Shown: positions 37,051 to 47,675 of the stretch, piece after piece
How the letters are laid out: every line of letters starts with the position of its first letter
Position numbering within the stretch: the stretch's first letter is position 1
NCBI GenBank assembly: GCA_019925105.1
Contig: JAHGAU010000009.1
Location: 1,550,001-1,614,000 of the forward strand
From: Niebla homalea
Lineage: Eukaryota > Ascomycota > Lecanoromycetes > Lecanorales > Ramalinaceae
DNA: 64,000 nt
Direction of reading: 5' to 3'
The notes under the pieces: model-generated
Told to the model about the DNA's origin: nothing
What the model saw: only the letters and a program-made list of their open reading frames with translations
The model's database searches: none
Position numbers and translations under genes: made by a program

Positions 37051-37416
37051 TGGTACAGGTGCTCAAGGGGGTTGTGCAATGTCCCAACAATTCTTCGAAG
37101 AGTTTAGACTGAGACTGTGTGGTCATGGAGGGAGATCAGGAAGCTCCTGCCACAAGTAGCCACGTTTACGCATGATCGGGATGAATTGGTTGATTAAATG
37201 AAAACAGATTGAGCAAGCAGTTGCAATACAAGATGGAGTAAAGGAGGTCAAATGCGGAGCTGGCGGCGGATGTTTTGGAGCTCCGCTCAAAGAAGCGCCA
37301 ATCGCACTCTACCCAATTGCTCTGTCCTTGATTACTCTGCATTTGCTCTTCCTGTGACTTTGTCCCACCCTTTCCACTTCCCACTTCCCATTGGCTGGTG
37401 CGAGTCGCTCTTCAAA
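37051..37416. promoter_or_regulatory. Bidirectional promoter region (Trk and RidA)
   Basis: 366 bp between divergent starts. It contains CCCACTTCCCATTGG close to the RidA gene, including a CCAAT-box complement (ATTGG at 37390-37394). No TATA consensus is seen. Confidence 0.45.
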
Positions 37417-38030
37417 ATGCCCACTCGAACAGCAGTACATACGGACAAAGCTCCTCCCCCACTACCAGTCTATTCCCAAGCCATCATCTGCAATGGAATG
37501 GTGTATTGCAGTGGGCAGGTCGGGATGGACCCAGCGACGAAGCAAATGAATCAAGGCGGAGTAGGAGATCGAGCGGTAAGTGAAATTTACTCAGTCGTAG
37601 CAATGCAATCAGTGCTTTTCAGTATGATAATGTGAATTTTGGATGTACGATCCCGCGTCTCGCTCTTCAAGATTAGTACCTCATGCAATGATCCAATATC
37701 AAAACTTGGGTGAGATGTCCGAGATATCATGATGATTGTTGGAACCCCATTCTCTACAACACGCAGACGCCTTTTCGCTTCTTATCTCATGATCTCACTC
37801 CTCAGAAACAATGCCTCACCAACCTCTCTGCCGTCCTGACCGAAGCCGGTTCCTCGATGAACAACGTCGTCAAAGTCGGCGTCTTCCTCACTACCATGGA
37901 GAATTTCACAGCCGTGAACCGCGAGTACGAGAAGTGGTTCGGAGAACTCAAACCGAGTAGGACATGTGTGGCAGTACACCAATTGCCGATGCAGACCGAT
38001 GTGGAGATTGAGTGTATTGCGCATTTGTAG
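37417..38030 (+). CDS. RidA/YjgF/Mmf1-type enamine-imine deaminase
   Basis: Two exons (37417-37575 and 37806-38030; 230-nt intron GTAAGT...CCTCAG) give 127 residues, the normal family length. Conserved parts are PLPVYSQAI at the N-terminus, VYCSGQVGMDP, LTNLSAVLTEAGSSMNNVVK and the C-terminal FGELKPSRTCVAVHQLP followed by VEIECIAH. The Arg in PSRTCV is the expected active-site Arg, and the late Glu (VEIE) is also kept. RidA proteins hydrolyse reactive 2-aminoacrylate-type enamines released by PLP enzymes; the homologs in yeast are Mmf1 (mitochondrial) and Hmf1 (cytosolic). No targeting peptide is apparent here (MPTRTAVHTDKAPPP), so it is probably cytosolic. Confidence 0.9.
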
Positions 38031-38398
38031 GTGAGCATGCCGTTCATGTGTGGGGAGGGAAGGGGGGATGATTACACACCCGTGACGAGGGCTGATGGGT
38101 TAGGAATGATACAGGCGAGGAAGCGGAGAGGGGAGTAAGCTCTGAAAAGGGGGGTATAGGATCGAAGATGCCGTTTGTAGGGGACCTGTGAGGGCCGCGG
38201 TGATTGGGACACACCAAGAAACGAGACCTGACGAAAGATGTTCGCGGTCACGGGGTCTCAAACTTTGCATTGGCAATGATGCAAGGAACCTTGCAGACTG
38301 CGTATATATGAGTGTAGTTGTTGGTCGCCCATGTAATGCAAATCCCAGAAATTATACATGTGAGTTCAGATGGCCGCCTACATGGTATCATCCCAGAA
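38031..38398. other. Convergent 3' spacer
   Basis: A 368-bp gap between the 3' ends of the RidA gene and the ABC transporter. No gene; purine-rich (GGGGAGGGAAGGGGGGA) near the RidA stop. Confidence 0.45.
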
Positions 38399-40926
38399 TT
38401 ATGCCTCACTTGTCACGTACGCCGGCGCTTGCAAGTCCCTTGTTTCCTCTCCATCATCCCCCTCTCCCGTCACCCACACCTTCCTCAGCTCCTCCTCAAT
38501 TTCTGCCCTTCTCGTTTCCCACTCCCTCACTTTCCCCAAGCGCTGCTTTAAGCTCTCCAACTCCCGCTCCACACCCTCTTGCTCCTCCGCCGTCCCAATC
38601 CGGTCAAACACCCACTCCAACCCATCATCCCCCTGACCCAAATCTAAATTCCAGGTATGATACCGCTTGAGACTCACCCTTGTGCTGATCGTCAGCAGCG
38701 TCACCCCCCTCTCCATACACTTCTCATACAACAATCCCTCCACATCCGACGACACAGCCGAAGTGCCTTCATCAATGACTGCATACGAAGGTTCATGATA
38801 CAAGATCCGCGCAAAGGAAATCCGCTGCTTCTCCCCACCGGACAAGACAGAGGTCCAATCCTTGCGGGTATTCCATCCGCCCTCGCGGTCCACTAGGTAT
38901 CCTAACCGTACGTCTTCGAGGATGGCTTGGAGTTCATGATCGCGTCGCCCGGCGTCCCGCATGTCCATCTCCGAGTGCGGGTAGATGACCTCATCGCGTA
39001 ATGTACCCACCGGCAGGTAGGGGCGTTGCGGGAGGAAGAAAATGCCATCGAGCCCGGCCCGCCGAGGTCGTGAGACGAGACCGCGATACACAGGCCAGAT
39101 GCTGGCGAGAATGCGGGCGAGGGAGGATTTGCCGGTGCCATTGGGACCGGAGATGAGGACATGTTGACCGGGTGTGATTGTGAAGGAGAGGGAGGGGATC
39201 AGCTCCTCGCCTGGGAGACTGTAGGACGCTGCGGGGGCGACAATGGGGACGTCTTCAAAGCGGACCCCATCATAGCCACGATGGAGGGTGCCGGAAATAT
39301 CAGACAGAGAGTAGATTTCAGAGGATGTGCCGCGCGGTGTAGGGTAAGCGGAGGCGTGGACGCGGTGAAGGGTTGAAATTAGGGTGTAGACGCGGGAGGT
39401 ATAGCCAGCCAGCTCGGCAAGGTCTTTGATACTGTACATTATTCTTCCACCAGCATCGGCGAGCGAGAGCATCAATCGCTTGTTGGTGATGAATTGTTGC
39501 ATTCGTGCGTGGGAGGGATTGTTCGTTGGAAGGGAGGGATGGGTCGGGTCAGGCGTCGATTGCTCAGATAAGCTGGCAAACCCGCCCCATTCGGGTAGAA
39601 AGACAGGGAGGGAAGTGACCAGGTATCCAAACGCAGACCACGAGTATTTCAAGATGAAATCCTCGAGCATGTTGTAGCGTATCTTGAGTCGATAGATGCC
39701 TTCCATCCATGACTTGAGGTCGCCAAAGCTTTTGTCGAGGAATATCTTTTCCATGTCTGCACCACCATAGAAGGCAATCTCTTCTGCATTGGCTATCAAA
39801 CGAGAGTGGAGGCCGCGGAAATCGCCTTCTTTGCGGCCTTCAACGGCTTTTAATTTGCCAAATGGTGGTGAAAGGCGGCGGAGAAAGGTGGCTGTGAATA
39901 TGTAATTTGCAAGAAGACCAGTGAGGGCAAGCGGACCCAAGGATCTGTATAATTGCCAATTGAAGACAAAGAGGTCAACAAGAGGCTTACCGATGGAAGA
40001 GTAGAGCGAGGCGGCGGATGCAGTGAAGAGGGTAAGATCATTACTGATGAACTGATCGGCGCCTAGACCAATGCCACCATCAAGGTTGAGAAGTTTGTAG
40101 TAATTTAGGTTGTCATTCAGGTAGAGATCATGAATATACCGCGTCAATCGAGTACGGAAGGCAATGGCGACCTTGCTCTGGAGAAATTTGATTGCGGCAT
40201 TGGTATACGAGGCAAATCCTGAACCGCGTCAGTACTAGTAATGGGCCAGCGAAGGGCGAGTGTTTCTTTCGTACCTCCGATACCACACCATTTCACGATC
40301 CCCCACAAGAAGGCTCTCCCATTGCCCGCCACAAGATCTCTGACAATCTCTCCGTCCAGTCGAGTGACCACCAAAGACAAGTAGGTCCGAAGAAGCAAAA
40401 ACATTCCCTGACTTAACAAAAGGCCCGACTCCTTGCTGTTCCAATGGGGTATCATAATGCTCAAAAGGCTAAGGAATTGATGTACAAATGCAACATTCAA
40501 GCCAGGTTTGATGTTCGGCGGCGGCACTTGGCTCACACTCTGACCTTCACCCAGTCTTGCTGCCCGAGGCGGGTTGAGGAAGAGTCTTCGATGGGCGTCG
40601 AACGACATGGGCTTGGTGGGATGTATCTTGACCTCTGCCGTCGATGATCGATGCGGCACGAATATGATTCTTGAGCCATCTTTGCCCCGAAGTCCGGAGT
40701 TCCTGCGCAACAGTCGTTTTCCTCGAGCTTGCTTTGCGGAGCTGAATAGGAACCAGCGCCGACCCCCGTATGAACTTGCGATTATGCTCAGGAGTAGTGC
40801 AAGGGTTGCTGCGAGACGAGTGACCTTTGAGGTTTCCCTGACCTTTGAGCGCAAGAGACGAGCCCAAGGCCCTAATCTGGCTAGTAGGGGATTTTCGGAA
40901 TGCCGCAAGGTCGATTGAGCGGCCAT
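38399..40926 (-). CDS. Peroxisomal ABCD-type half-transporter (long-chain fatty acyl-CoA)
   Basis: Two exons (40926-40275 and 40218-38399; 56-nt intron) give 823 residues. A cluster of hydrophobic segments in the N-terminal half (LAATLALLLSIIASSYGG and others) is followed by the ABCD-specific EEIAFYGGADMEK (EAA-like) motif. The NBD contains Walker A GPNGTGKSS, Q-loop FFLPQRPYLPVGTLRDEVIY, signature LSGGEKQR and Walker B AVIDEGTSAVS. Then comes ISTRVSLKRYHTW, in which the usual H-loop His (SHR) appears as STR, so the switch His is absent or shifted. The D-loop Ser-Ala is intact. One TMD and one NBD means a half-transporter (yeast Pxa1/Pxa2; human ABCD1-3), which imports long-chain acyl-CoA into peroxisomes. 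The C-terminal coiled region matches the family. Confidence 0.9.
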
Positions 40927-41257
40927 TGTCGTGCGGATCCGAGGTGGATGTCGGCTATCGTGTCATCTGGCTAGGTTGCCAGGCTTCACCCATAGACCGA
41001 GCAAAAGACATGGAAGCCATGAGTTTTGATACCACAATGATCTATTTCATGATTGCTTTGGAGGCTCATGAATATATAAACGTCGGTTTTTGGTGGAGGT
41101 CTGGGAGGGATTCACGAATAATTCAACCGAGGCAGAAATAGAAAGTCACGTGGGTTTATTATATATATCATTTCGAATTCTTCGATAGCCTCGCTTTCTT
41201 GTTCCGTACTCCAGTTTTGGAAGGCCCGAAGTATCTGACATCACGGAGGCCTTGAGA
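40927..41257. promoter_or_regulatory. Bidirectional promoter region (ABCD transporter and GH18)
   Basis: 331 bp between divergent starts. A CACGTG E-box at 41147-41152 (context AGTCACGTGGG) and a TATATATA at 41160-41167 lie about 90-110 bp before the GH18 ATG. This is suitable as TATA box plus bHLH site; the assignment is by motif only. Confidence 0.45.
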
Positions 41258-42133
41258 ATGCCTCCTGTCCCTACTCATGCTCATCGCCCTCGCGTCGTTG
41301 TCTACCATCAGACTCATTTCGGCCCTGATGGTCAATTTGTACCCTTGCTGCCCTTGTTGACAGAAGGCCAGGACTCTATTGGACTTACCCACATCATTGT
41401 CGCAGCCATTCATCTGAATGATCAGCCTGGTGACATCAATTTGAACAACGATCCTCCGGGTCATCCTAGAAATGCGCCCCTTTGGGAAGAACTCGCTGTC
41501 TTACAAGACAGTGGCGTGAAGGCCTTGGGCATGCTTGGGGGTGCTGCCAAAGGCACCTATGAGCGTCTGGACGGTAGTGCTGAAGCGTTCGAAGCATATT
41601 ATGTACCTTTGCGTGAAATGTTAAGGCAGCACAAATTGGACGGTATAGATCTGGATGTCGAAGAAGACATGTCCTTGCAAGGCATTATACGATTGATCGA
41701 CAGATTGGTGTGGGATTTTGGCAAGTCATTTATTATGACGCTTGCGCCTGTCGCTACGGCTTTGCAGGCCAGAAGGCATTTGAGTGGGTTCGATTATGAG
41801 GCTCTGGAGATCATGCGAGGCAGTAATATTGCATGGTACAACACCCAATTCTACAACAATTGGGGCAGCCTGGAAACATTCTTTGATTACGATGCAATCC
41901 TTCGGCAGGGGTGGAAGCCTGAGAAGGTTGTTGTGGGAGTTTTGACCCATCCAGGTAGCGGACATGGTTACGTTGAGCATGGCGAACTACTGAAGACCTT
42001 GAGGGCACTCCATCAATTCTATCCTGGATTTGGTGGCATTTTTGGCTGGGAGTATTTCAACAGTATCCCGGGAGAAACAGGCCGACCATTCGAGTGGGCT
42101 CACATGATAAGTAATATCCTGAGCAAACCCTGA
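41258..42133 (+). CDS. GH18-family chitinase-like protein
   Basis: A single frame of 291 residues with no intron. Beta-1 reads PRVVVYHQTHF. The GH18 catalytic signature DGIDLDVEE (DxxDxDxE, with the acid Glu in place) is near residue 130. Downstream are IMTLAPVATA (beta-5), NIAWYNTQFYNNWGS and GGIFGWEYFNS (beta-8, with the Trp of the active-site floor). The Y-N-T-Q-F-Y-N motif is typical of class III fungal or plant-like chitinases. No signal peptide is visible (MPPVPTHAHRPRV), so it may be intracellular or non-classically exported. It is shorter than secreted fungal chitinases. The ATG at 41258 is used because the preceding in-frame codon at 41252 is TTG. Confidence 0.87.
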   Translation: MPPVPTHAHRPRVVVYHQTHFGPDGQFVPLLPLLTEGQDSIGLTHIIVAAIHLNDQPGDINLNNDPPGHPRNAPLWEELAVLQDSGVKALGMLGGAAKGTYERLDGSAEAFEAYYVPLREMLRQHKLDGIDLDVEEDMSLQGIIRLIDRLVWDFGKSFIMTLAPVATALQARRHLSGFDYEALEIMRGSNIAWYNTQFYNNWGSLETFFDYDAILRQGWKPEKVVVGVLTHPGSGHGYVEHGELLKTLRALHQFYPGFGGIFGWEYFNSIPGETGRPFEWAHMISNILSKP

Positions 42134-43452
42134 CCACGTCATGCTGAAGGGACAATCAGAAAGATGGTTCTTTCATACAAATCTGAGACCCTACGACCGG
42201 GAGATGGCGGAGATGAAGCCATTGATTCTTCTCTGTAGGGACGAGGTCCTGCGTGAGCGCCTGGCAGAAGACGATCCTCACGAGTGGTCTCGATGAATCA
42301 GTCTGGACCTATTTATCCTGGACCTCTCCAATTGGATTTAAATCTGTATCATGGATCTTGTGTTGTCGACAAATGGCACTGTTTAGGCGACAAAAGGGGT
42401 TGAAGCTTGACCGTAAGAAGACTGGTTATTGATGGCAGCGGGAAGTGGATTTGCGGGGGTTGCCATTGGCGGAAAAGTGCTACGCCCTTGGCATATGATG
42501 TGGTGGCAAGGGTGGCTCCCTTTTGCCGCCAGTGGGCGCCCATTCTGCGGCCAGTGGGCGCCCATTCTGCGGGATAAAGTCCCGCAGCGTACAACAAACA
42601 TATGTTGTACCTAGACGGAAACAAGGAACAGCCCCAGGCTCCTCCGCGTGGTGGTCGGCTGGTCGCAGCTCAGGCCTCAGGGGCTCTTATGCTTGATTCG
42701 AAATTTTCCTTTCCGAGACAAATGACGGTCGCGTAATGGGGCAATAATTTACAAAGATGAGATAGTGAGATACACGTACTCTAGAACATTGAATTTCGAT
42801 GAAAGGAATTCATGTGATGCACAATGCAAAATGCAAATGTACGGCGTAGAGTACTAGAAGTCTAGAGCGAGCAGGAAAAGGTCCAGATAGACAAGTGGAG
42901 CCACGAGTAATACTGCATGCTCATTGGCTCAGTAAGATTGGCAGACTTCTTAGACTGTGGCTTGACAAGCATTTTCCCTTCCCGCGTCGCCATCATCTTC
43001 AATCGTCAGGACATTCACTACTTGGATCCACCTTGCTTCTGCCATCGTCGACCCTCCCTCGCTCCCGTTTCCTGCAGGACGCACTGATATCGCCAAACAC
43101 GAGTCAAGCTGCAGACTCTAGGTTCGCGCAGAGATTTCGACAACCCGACTGGACTGCAAGGCTACTGCGGGCGCAATCAGAACCTGCACCACCTGTCCGC
43201 TTCCGACCTCTTCAGCAGCATCCAACCCCAATCGAGAGGAAATAGAAATCCAGCTACTGGCGACACATGCATACAGAGGAGGAGTTGGCTTCATCTTGAA
43301 ACATCCAAGGCTGCATGTGCAAGAATAGGGCAGCTGGATCCAAGGGCTGGTCTACATTCGAGATACCGACGGGCTCTGTACCACCTTGAGCCATCGCCTA
43401 CCGCAAAGGCATCCATCACGGCGGTACTGCCGGACTCATATGCTGGCCTGAG
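42134..43452. other. Intergenic, with local hairpin cluster
   Basis: 1.3 kb without a supported gene. It contains the hairpins and a tandem 22-mer at 42505-42610 (listed separately). The rest precedes the Psr-type phosphatase and should hold its promoter. The frame at 42895-43245 has no family features. Confidence 0.4.
42505..42610. repeat. Clustered hairpins and tandem 22-mer
   Basis: Within 106 bp there are three hairpins: GGCAAGGG...CCCTTTTGCC (42505-42527), GCGGGA-TAAAG-TCCCGC (42569-42585) and GTACAACA-AACATA-TGTTGTAC (42589-42610). There is also an exact tandem duplication of CCAGTGGGCGCCCATTCTGC(GG) at 42529-42550 and 42551-42572. Each unit contains the self-complementary GGGCGCCC. 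The arrangement suggests a mobile-element end or a strongly structured RNA. Confidence 0.8.
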
Positions 43453-45497
43453 ATGAGTGACGAGATTGCGCAGGCGCCCAAGGAGGAATATACATATTCG
43501 AAATCATCCGCTCCCCAGTCCACCCTGAGCACAGCTCCGGCCTCAAAGCCTGACACGCATGGTAAGCTTCCCAAGGCTGCGAAATGCTATGAGCATGTGA
43601 TTCTACCGTCTTGATATCGCTAACCCTTTTCCAGAGACCAAATCATCCCCAGTGAGTACTCCTCCAGCTCCAGCGCAGAATTAGTGCAACTCCTCCTGCC
43701 CAGTGGGAACATCCGGCATTCGACCCCTCTTCGATTACATTTGGAGTCAATAACAGAGACATACAGACCGATTCCTCAGAAGCCCCCCCGCAAAACCAGT
43801 ATCTAGGAGCGCCGAGTGTTCCAAAACGCTCCTCGTCTCAATCGAAGCTATCTGCCTCCTCTAATTCAATGCCCGACCAATCTGTCAACAATTCATCAGC
43901 TTTGGGTAAGAAGAGGTCAAAAGAGAGCCTCAAACCGAAGAGCAGAAGTGGGAGTTTGGCGAGTAGCCATTCCAAGCAGGCCGCAGGAGCTGGTAGTGGG
44001 CAGCAAGCCGCGGAGGTCGGTTCGAAGAAAAAACGAAGAGGTGGATTCCTCGGCATCCTGAATTGCTGCAGTGGGCCAGAAGATGCGAACGAGATCGAAT
44101 TGGGTGACCAGGCAGTTCCGGCGAAACAGGCGAAAGTAGTCAAGCAGAAGCCAGACAGGCAGGCTGCACCACCAATCAGTAAACCCATCCCAACTACGGT
44201 ACCAGCAACCAAGCCTGAGACCGATCAACCAGCAGAGGAAGGCATAGGCGGGCCCGAATATTCAGAACACAAAGCAGCTTCGAAGCCGAAGATGATGACC
44301 CGCTCCTCGAAAGAGAAGCTGTCTCCGGACAAGCCAGGTAGCCTGGGAAGTCATGACGCGACAGACCCTGAACTGCCCGAGCCGCCGACAGCACCCCAGC
44401 GAGAGCCTCCGCTACCTCCATTACCCCCAAGCAACCCTGCAACACTGGACGCAGCGGAAAAGCAAGATGTGCCCATAACACCGGCGCCAACGGCACCACC
44501 AGTACCTAAGCTAGCTACCGCAGCCGAGCCTCCTCAACTTATCATGCCAGAAGAGACTGTGGCAGCCCAAGGTACGAGCATAAATGACAGGACGCCTACT
44601 CAAGAAGCTCAGGACAGCGACGTAGCGATGCCCGATGCATCGGTCGTACCTGCGGCCAGAGAGACACCTCCGCAAGACACTGCGCAACAGATGGCTCAAA
44701 CACAGATGGCGCTTCCTCCTCCTCCACCAAGGAATGGGCAAGAGAGATCTGTACCGAGTAGTACTCAAGCAACCCCCGACGACAGGCCGCAGCAATGGCT
44801 GCTGCCACCATTACTGCCGCACCTGAAAGGTAGAAAATGTTTGGTTCTAGACCTTGACGAGACCCTTGTCCACAGTAGCTTCAAGGTAGAATGTCCACCT
44901 CGGTTGTATGATCAGGCCTAATGTTTCCCAGATGCTACATCAAGCCGACTTTACACTTCCGGTTGAGATCGAAGGCCAGCTACATAATGTATATGTCATC
45001 AAGCGGCCGGGTGTGGATCAGTTCATGAAACGAGTTGGGGAGCTTTATGAGGTGGTGGTGTTTACTGCATCAGTCTCAAAGGTACCGTGATCTCACTGCT
45101 CCGCCTCAGCCTAAGCGCTAAGCAAAGTTTTAGTATGGTGACCCATTACTCGACCAACTCGACATACACCATGTTGTCCACCATCGCCTCTTCCGCGAAA
45201 GCTGCTACCATCACCAGGGAAATTATGTCAAGGTTTGTCGCTCCCACTATACTTGTGTCTGGCATCGAACTTAAGATTCCACAGGACCTGTCTCAAGTTG
45301 GCCGGGATCTCAAAGAGACCATAATCATCGACAACTCCCCAACGTCTTACATCTTTCACCCACAACATGCGGTCCCCATCAGCAGCTGGTTTTCCGATGC
45401 CCACGACAACGAGCTACTTGACTTAATACCCGTCCTTGAGGACCTTGCCGGAAATGGTGTCAGAGACGTCAGCATGGTCCTTGATGTCTCATTATGA
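43453..45497 (+). CDS. Psr1/Psr2-type CTD-like (FCP1/SCP) phosphatase
   Basis: Six exons (43453-43561, 43635-43651, 43704-44885, 44932-45081, 45134-45232, 45285-45497) give 589 residues. Exon 2 is a 17-nt micro-exon; the introns are 73, 52, 46, 52 and 52 nt. The N-terminal 330 residues are Pro/Ala/Lys-rich and disordered, with a [17 protein letters not shown] motif where Psr proteins carry basic and Cys residues that may be lipidated. The catalytic domain begins with [17 protein letters not shown] (DxDxT nucleophile) and continues [20 protein letters not shown] and [20 protein letters not shown]. The tail has [20 protein letters not shown] (second Asp pair region) and [20 protein letters not shown]. 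In yeast Psr1/Psr2 act with Whi2 in the general stress response and nutrient signalling at the plasma membrane. The N-terminal model rests on splice signals and frame. Confidence 0.87.
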
Positions 45498-47150
45498 CCC
45501 ATCTGTGACAGCTCTCTAATCACTCAATACTGAACTGTCGAATACAAGACGCCTCCCAATAGATTGCCAAAGTAGGACCTTCTAATATGCATAATTCCGA
45601 CACTCCTCAACCACCACTTTCAATTCTACAGCGCCTTGGATTGCCTACCAACCAGCAGGCGTTGCATTTCTTCCAGAACACCCTTCCTGGCAGATCAAGG
45701 CTACCGAAAAGCGAGCAGGCAGTGCCTTTGTACAAAGAAAGCAAGCAATGAACTGGATCTCAAAACATGCTATTGCACGGCGCAAAAGGGGGAAAGAAGA
45801 GAAGCAATTCTGTTGCACACTATTCTGGAATGATTGCTCCCACTGAGCGGGATTGACTAAAACGGGCAGCATTGTGGGCGAGCGGAAGCATCGTCGTCAA
45901 ACCTTTTATCTTGAATCTTGTTTGGTACTAACTTGGCATAACGGCATTGGCGTTTTCCCCATCCATCCTTTTATAGTTGCACCATGCTATACCTTTTGAA
46001 TAATCACATGGCACTTTCCACCGGGTTTTTCTCGCTGGCTGAAGAGAGACGAGAGAGAAAAGGAGGATCACTAGATCGATACCCCCCCCACCCCCCATCA
46101 AGAGCTGAACACTTGGGCAAGCTAGCTATCCTATCTATGCACATCAGACTAAATATGGGCTTCAAACTTTGACTCTGCCTACTTTTTGTTCTGCATATGC
46201 TGCATACTCGAGCTCACCTATCATATTTGTACAGCTTACGGTGCGAGGCAAGTCGAAGCCGCTTGGTGCCAAGGCTACGCTACTGCCACTAATCAACCAG
46301 CGAAAGGAGAAATTTTGCACCACTTCAACAGCACAACGATTTGGCTCAAAACATCTTCATTGTTATAGCATGATGGTAGGTAATTTTATGATAGGGCCGC
46401 CAGCGTCTGATGCCCAAGATGTTTTTTCAGACAAGGGTCTGCTCACATGCAGCGAGAGCCAAATTCCTGTTGCAGCATGGGAACAAAATCATCTTGGTTG
46501 CCCTTCAAAAGGAGGACAAGCCGACGACGCCAGAAGTCGTCTTTTCGTAGGATGAGATACTGACAGCACCGGCCATCCTTCCATGTAAACCCTCCAGGCA
46601 GTTGAAGAATCATGAACGACTGGCTGAAAAGACGTTGCTTTGAATGGTCTAGTAGGAAGGAAGTTTGCCTGATTCCGCAGCTCAGCATCACCTCATGACC
46701 AAGACTTTTGAAACATTTACCTCTGTTGAAATAGGCAGATGACTCGGAAGTACATGGCTAGTGATAAGCTGCAATCAGCCTGCAATCCAATGAGGCAATT
46801 CTTTCGGCACTAGCAAGGAGCGTGCCGGAATGAGCAATCTACGTTTCGCCGCATGGTACAGCCTTCTGACCTCTACCGATTGAGAAGTTATGACAGAAAG
46901 CTCGGGCTTGTACCATCGTGGCATGCTCAGTCACCAGAGAGAAGGCCTGCCAGCGCTTGGGTGCATAAAAGACCTGACCTTGAGTCCTTCCTCTCAGATC
47001 TTTCGATTTCAGTATTGCCTTACTTCTCCAGCTTCAAAAATCCAAAGCAGCACCGCACCTCCTTCAGGCATTAAGGCCCTTATCCAATCACTCTCTAAGC
47101 CGTCCATTTGAGAAACGCCGTTGGGCTCTACCCAAGGAGTCTCCACCATC
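45498..47150. other. Intergenic
   Basis: 1.65 kb with no convincing gene. It includes a CCCCCCCACCCCCC tract at 46083-46096. Short frames on both strands lack family features. The right end should hold the promoter of the small Cys-rich gene. Confidence 0.4.
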
Positions 47151-47675
47151 ATGTCACAATCCAACACAGAGGATTTTCACCAGATCAATTCAGATAATAT
47201 ACGTGCAAGTGAGAAGCTCGCTCCAACAGGTCTGGAAATGAAGCATACTGATTGCTTCGATCAAGGCACCTATGACCATAAGTACGCTCCCGACGTCGAA
47301 CGCTCGAACCCTGCCATCAAGACTGCTGGTCTAGGAATTAGGCTTTGCCAGCACGACACGAATACTGAAGCACGCATCGAATATGGACGCGGAGAGTATC
47401 ATGGTGGTAGCCTTGATCTTCCAAGGGATGGCCTTTGCACGACCGGCCCTGACAGCTCAAATCGCGGCTGCGGTCCAAATCAATGCCCCTCTGTCTGCTA
47501 TGCGTGTGGAAAGGAATCTAGCTGCTGTACCTGCGCTGAGTGTCGGAACTGTCGCCGAAAGTGCGCAAAAACGAGCGCATTTCCCTACGGATATTGCAGA
47601 AACTGTGCCGCCGAGCTCAAACATTGCTGCCGCAGACCTTCTTGGATGACTTGCTCTTGTCCAACAATCGTATGA
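47151..47675 (+). CDS. Small Cys-rich protein with repeated CxxC-x6-CxC module
   Basis: A 174-residue frame with no intron. The ATG at 47151 is preferred over an upstream TTG. The N-terminal 105 residues are polar and without Cys clusters; there is no signal peptide, so the protein is probably intracellular. The C-terminal 70 residues hold 18 Cys. One module reads C116-x2-C119-x6-C126-x-C128 (CYACGKESSCCTC), then CAEC and CRKC-like spacing. A second is C149-x2-C152-x6-C159-C160, then C168-x-C170. The repeated CxxC pairs look like a zinc or metal-binding fold. The next gene on the same strand, 1.8 kb away, carries the same module, so the two may be paralogs. I do not recognise a family. Confidence 0.55.
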   Translation: MSQSNTEDFHQINSDNIRASEKLAPTGLEMKHTDCFDQGTYDHKYAPDVERSNPAIKTAGLGIRLCQHDTNTEARIEYGRGEYHGGSLDLPRDGLCTTGPDSSNRGCGPNQCPSVCYACGKESSCCTCAECRNCRRKCAKTSAFPYGYCRNCAAELKHCCRRPSWMTCSCPTIV

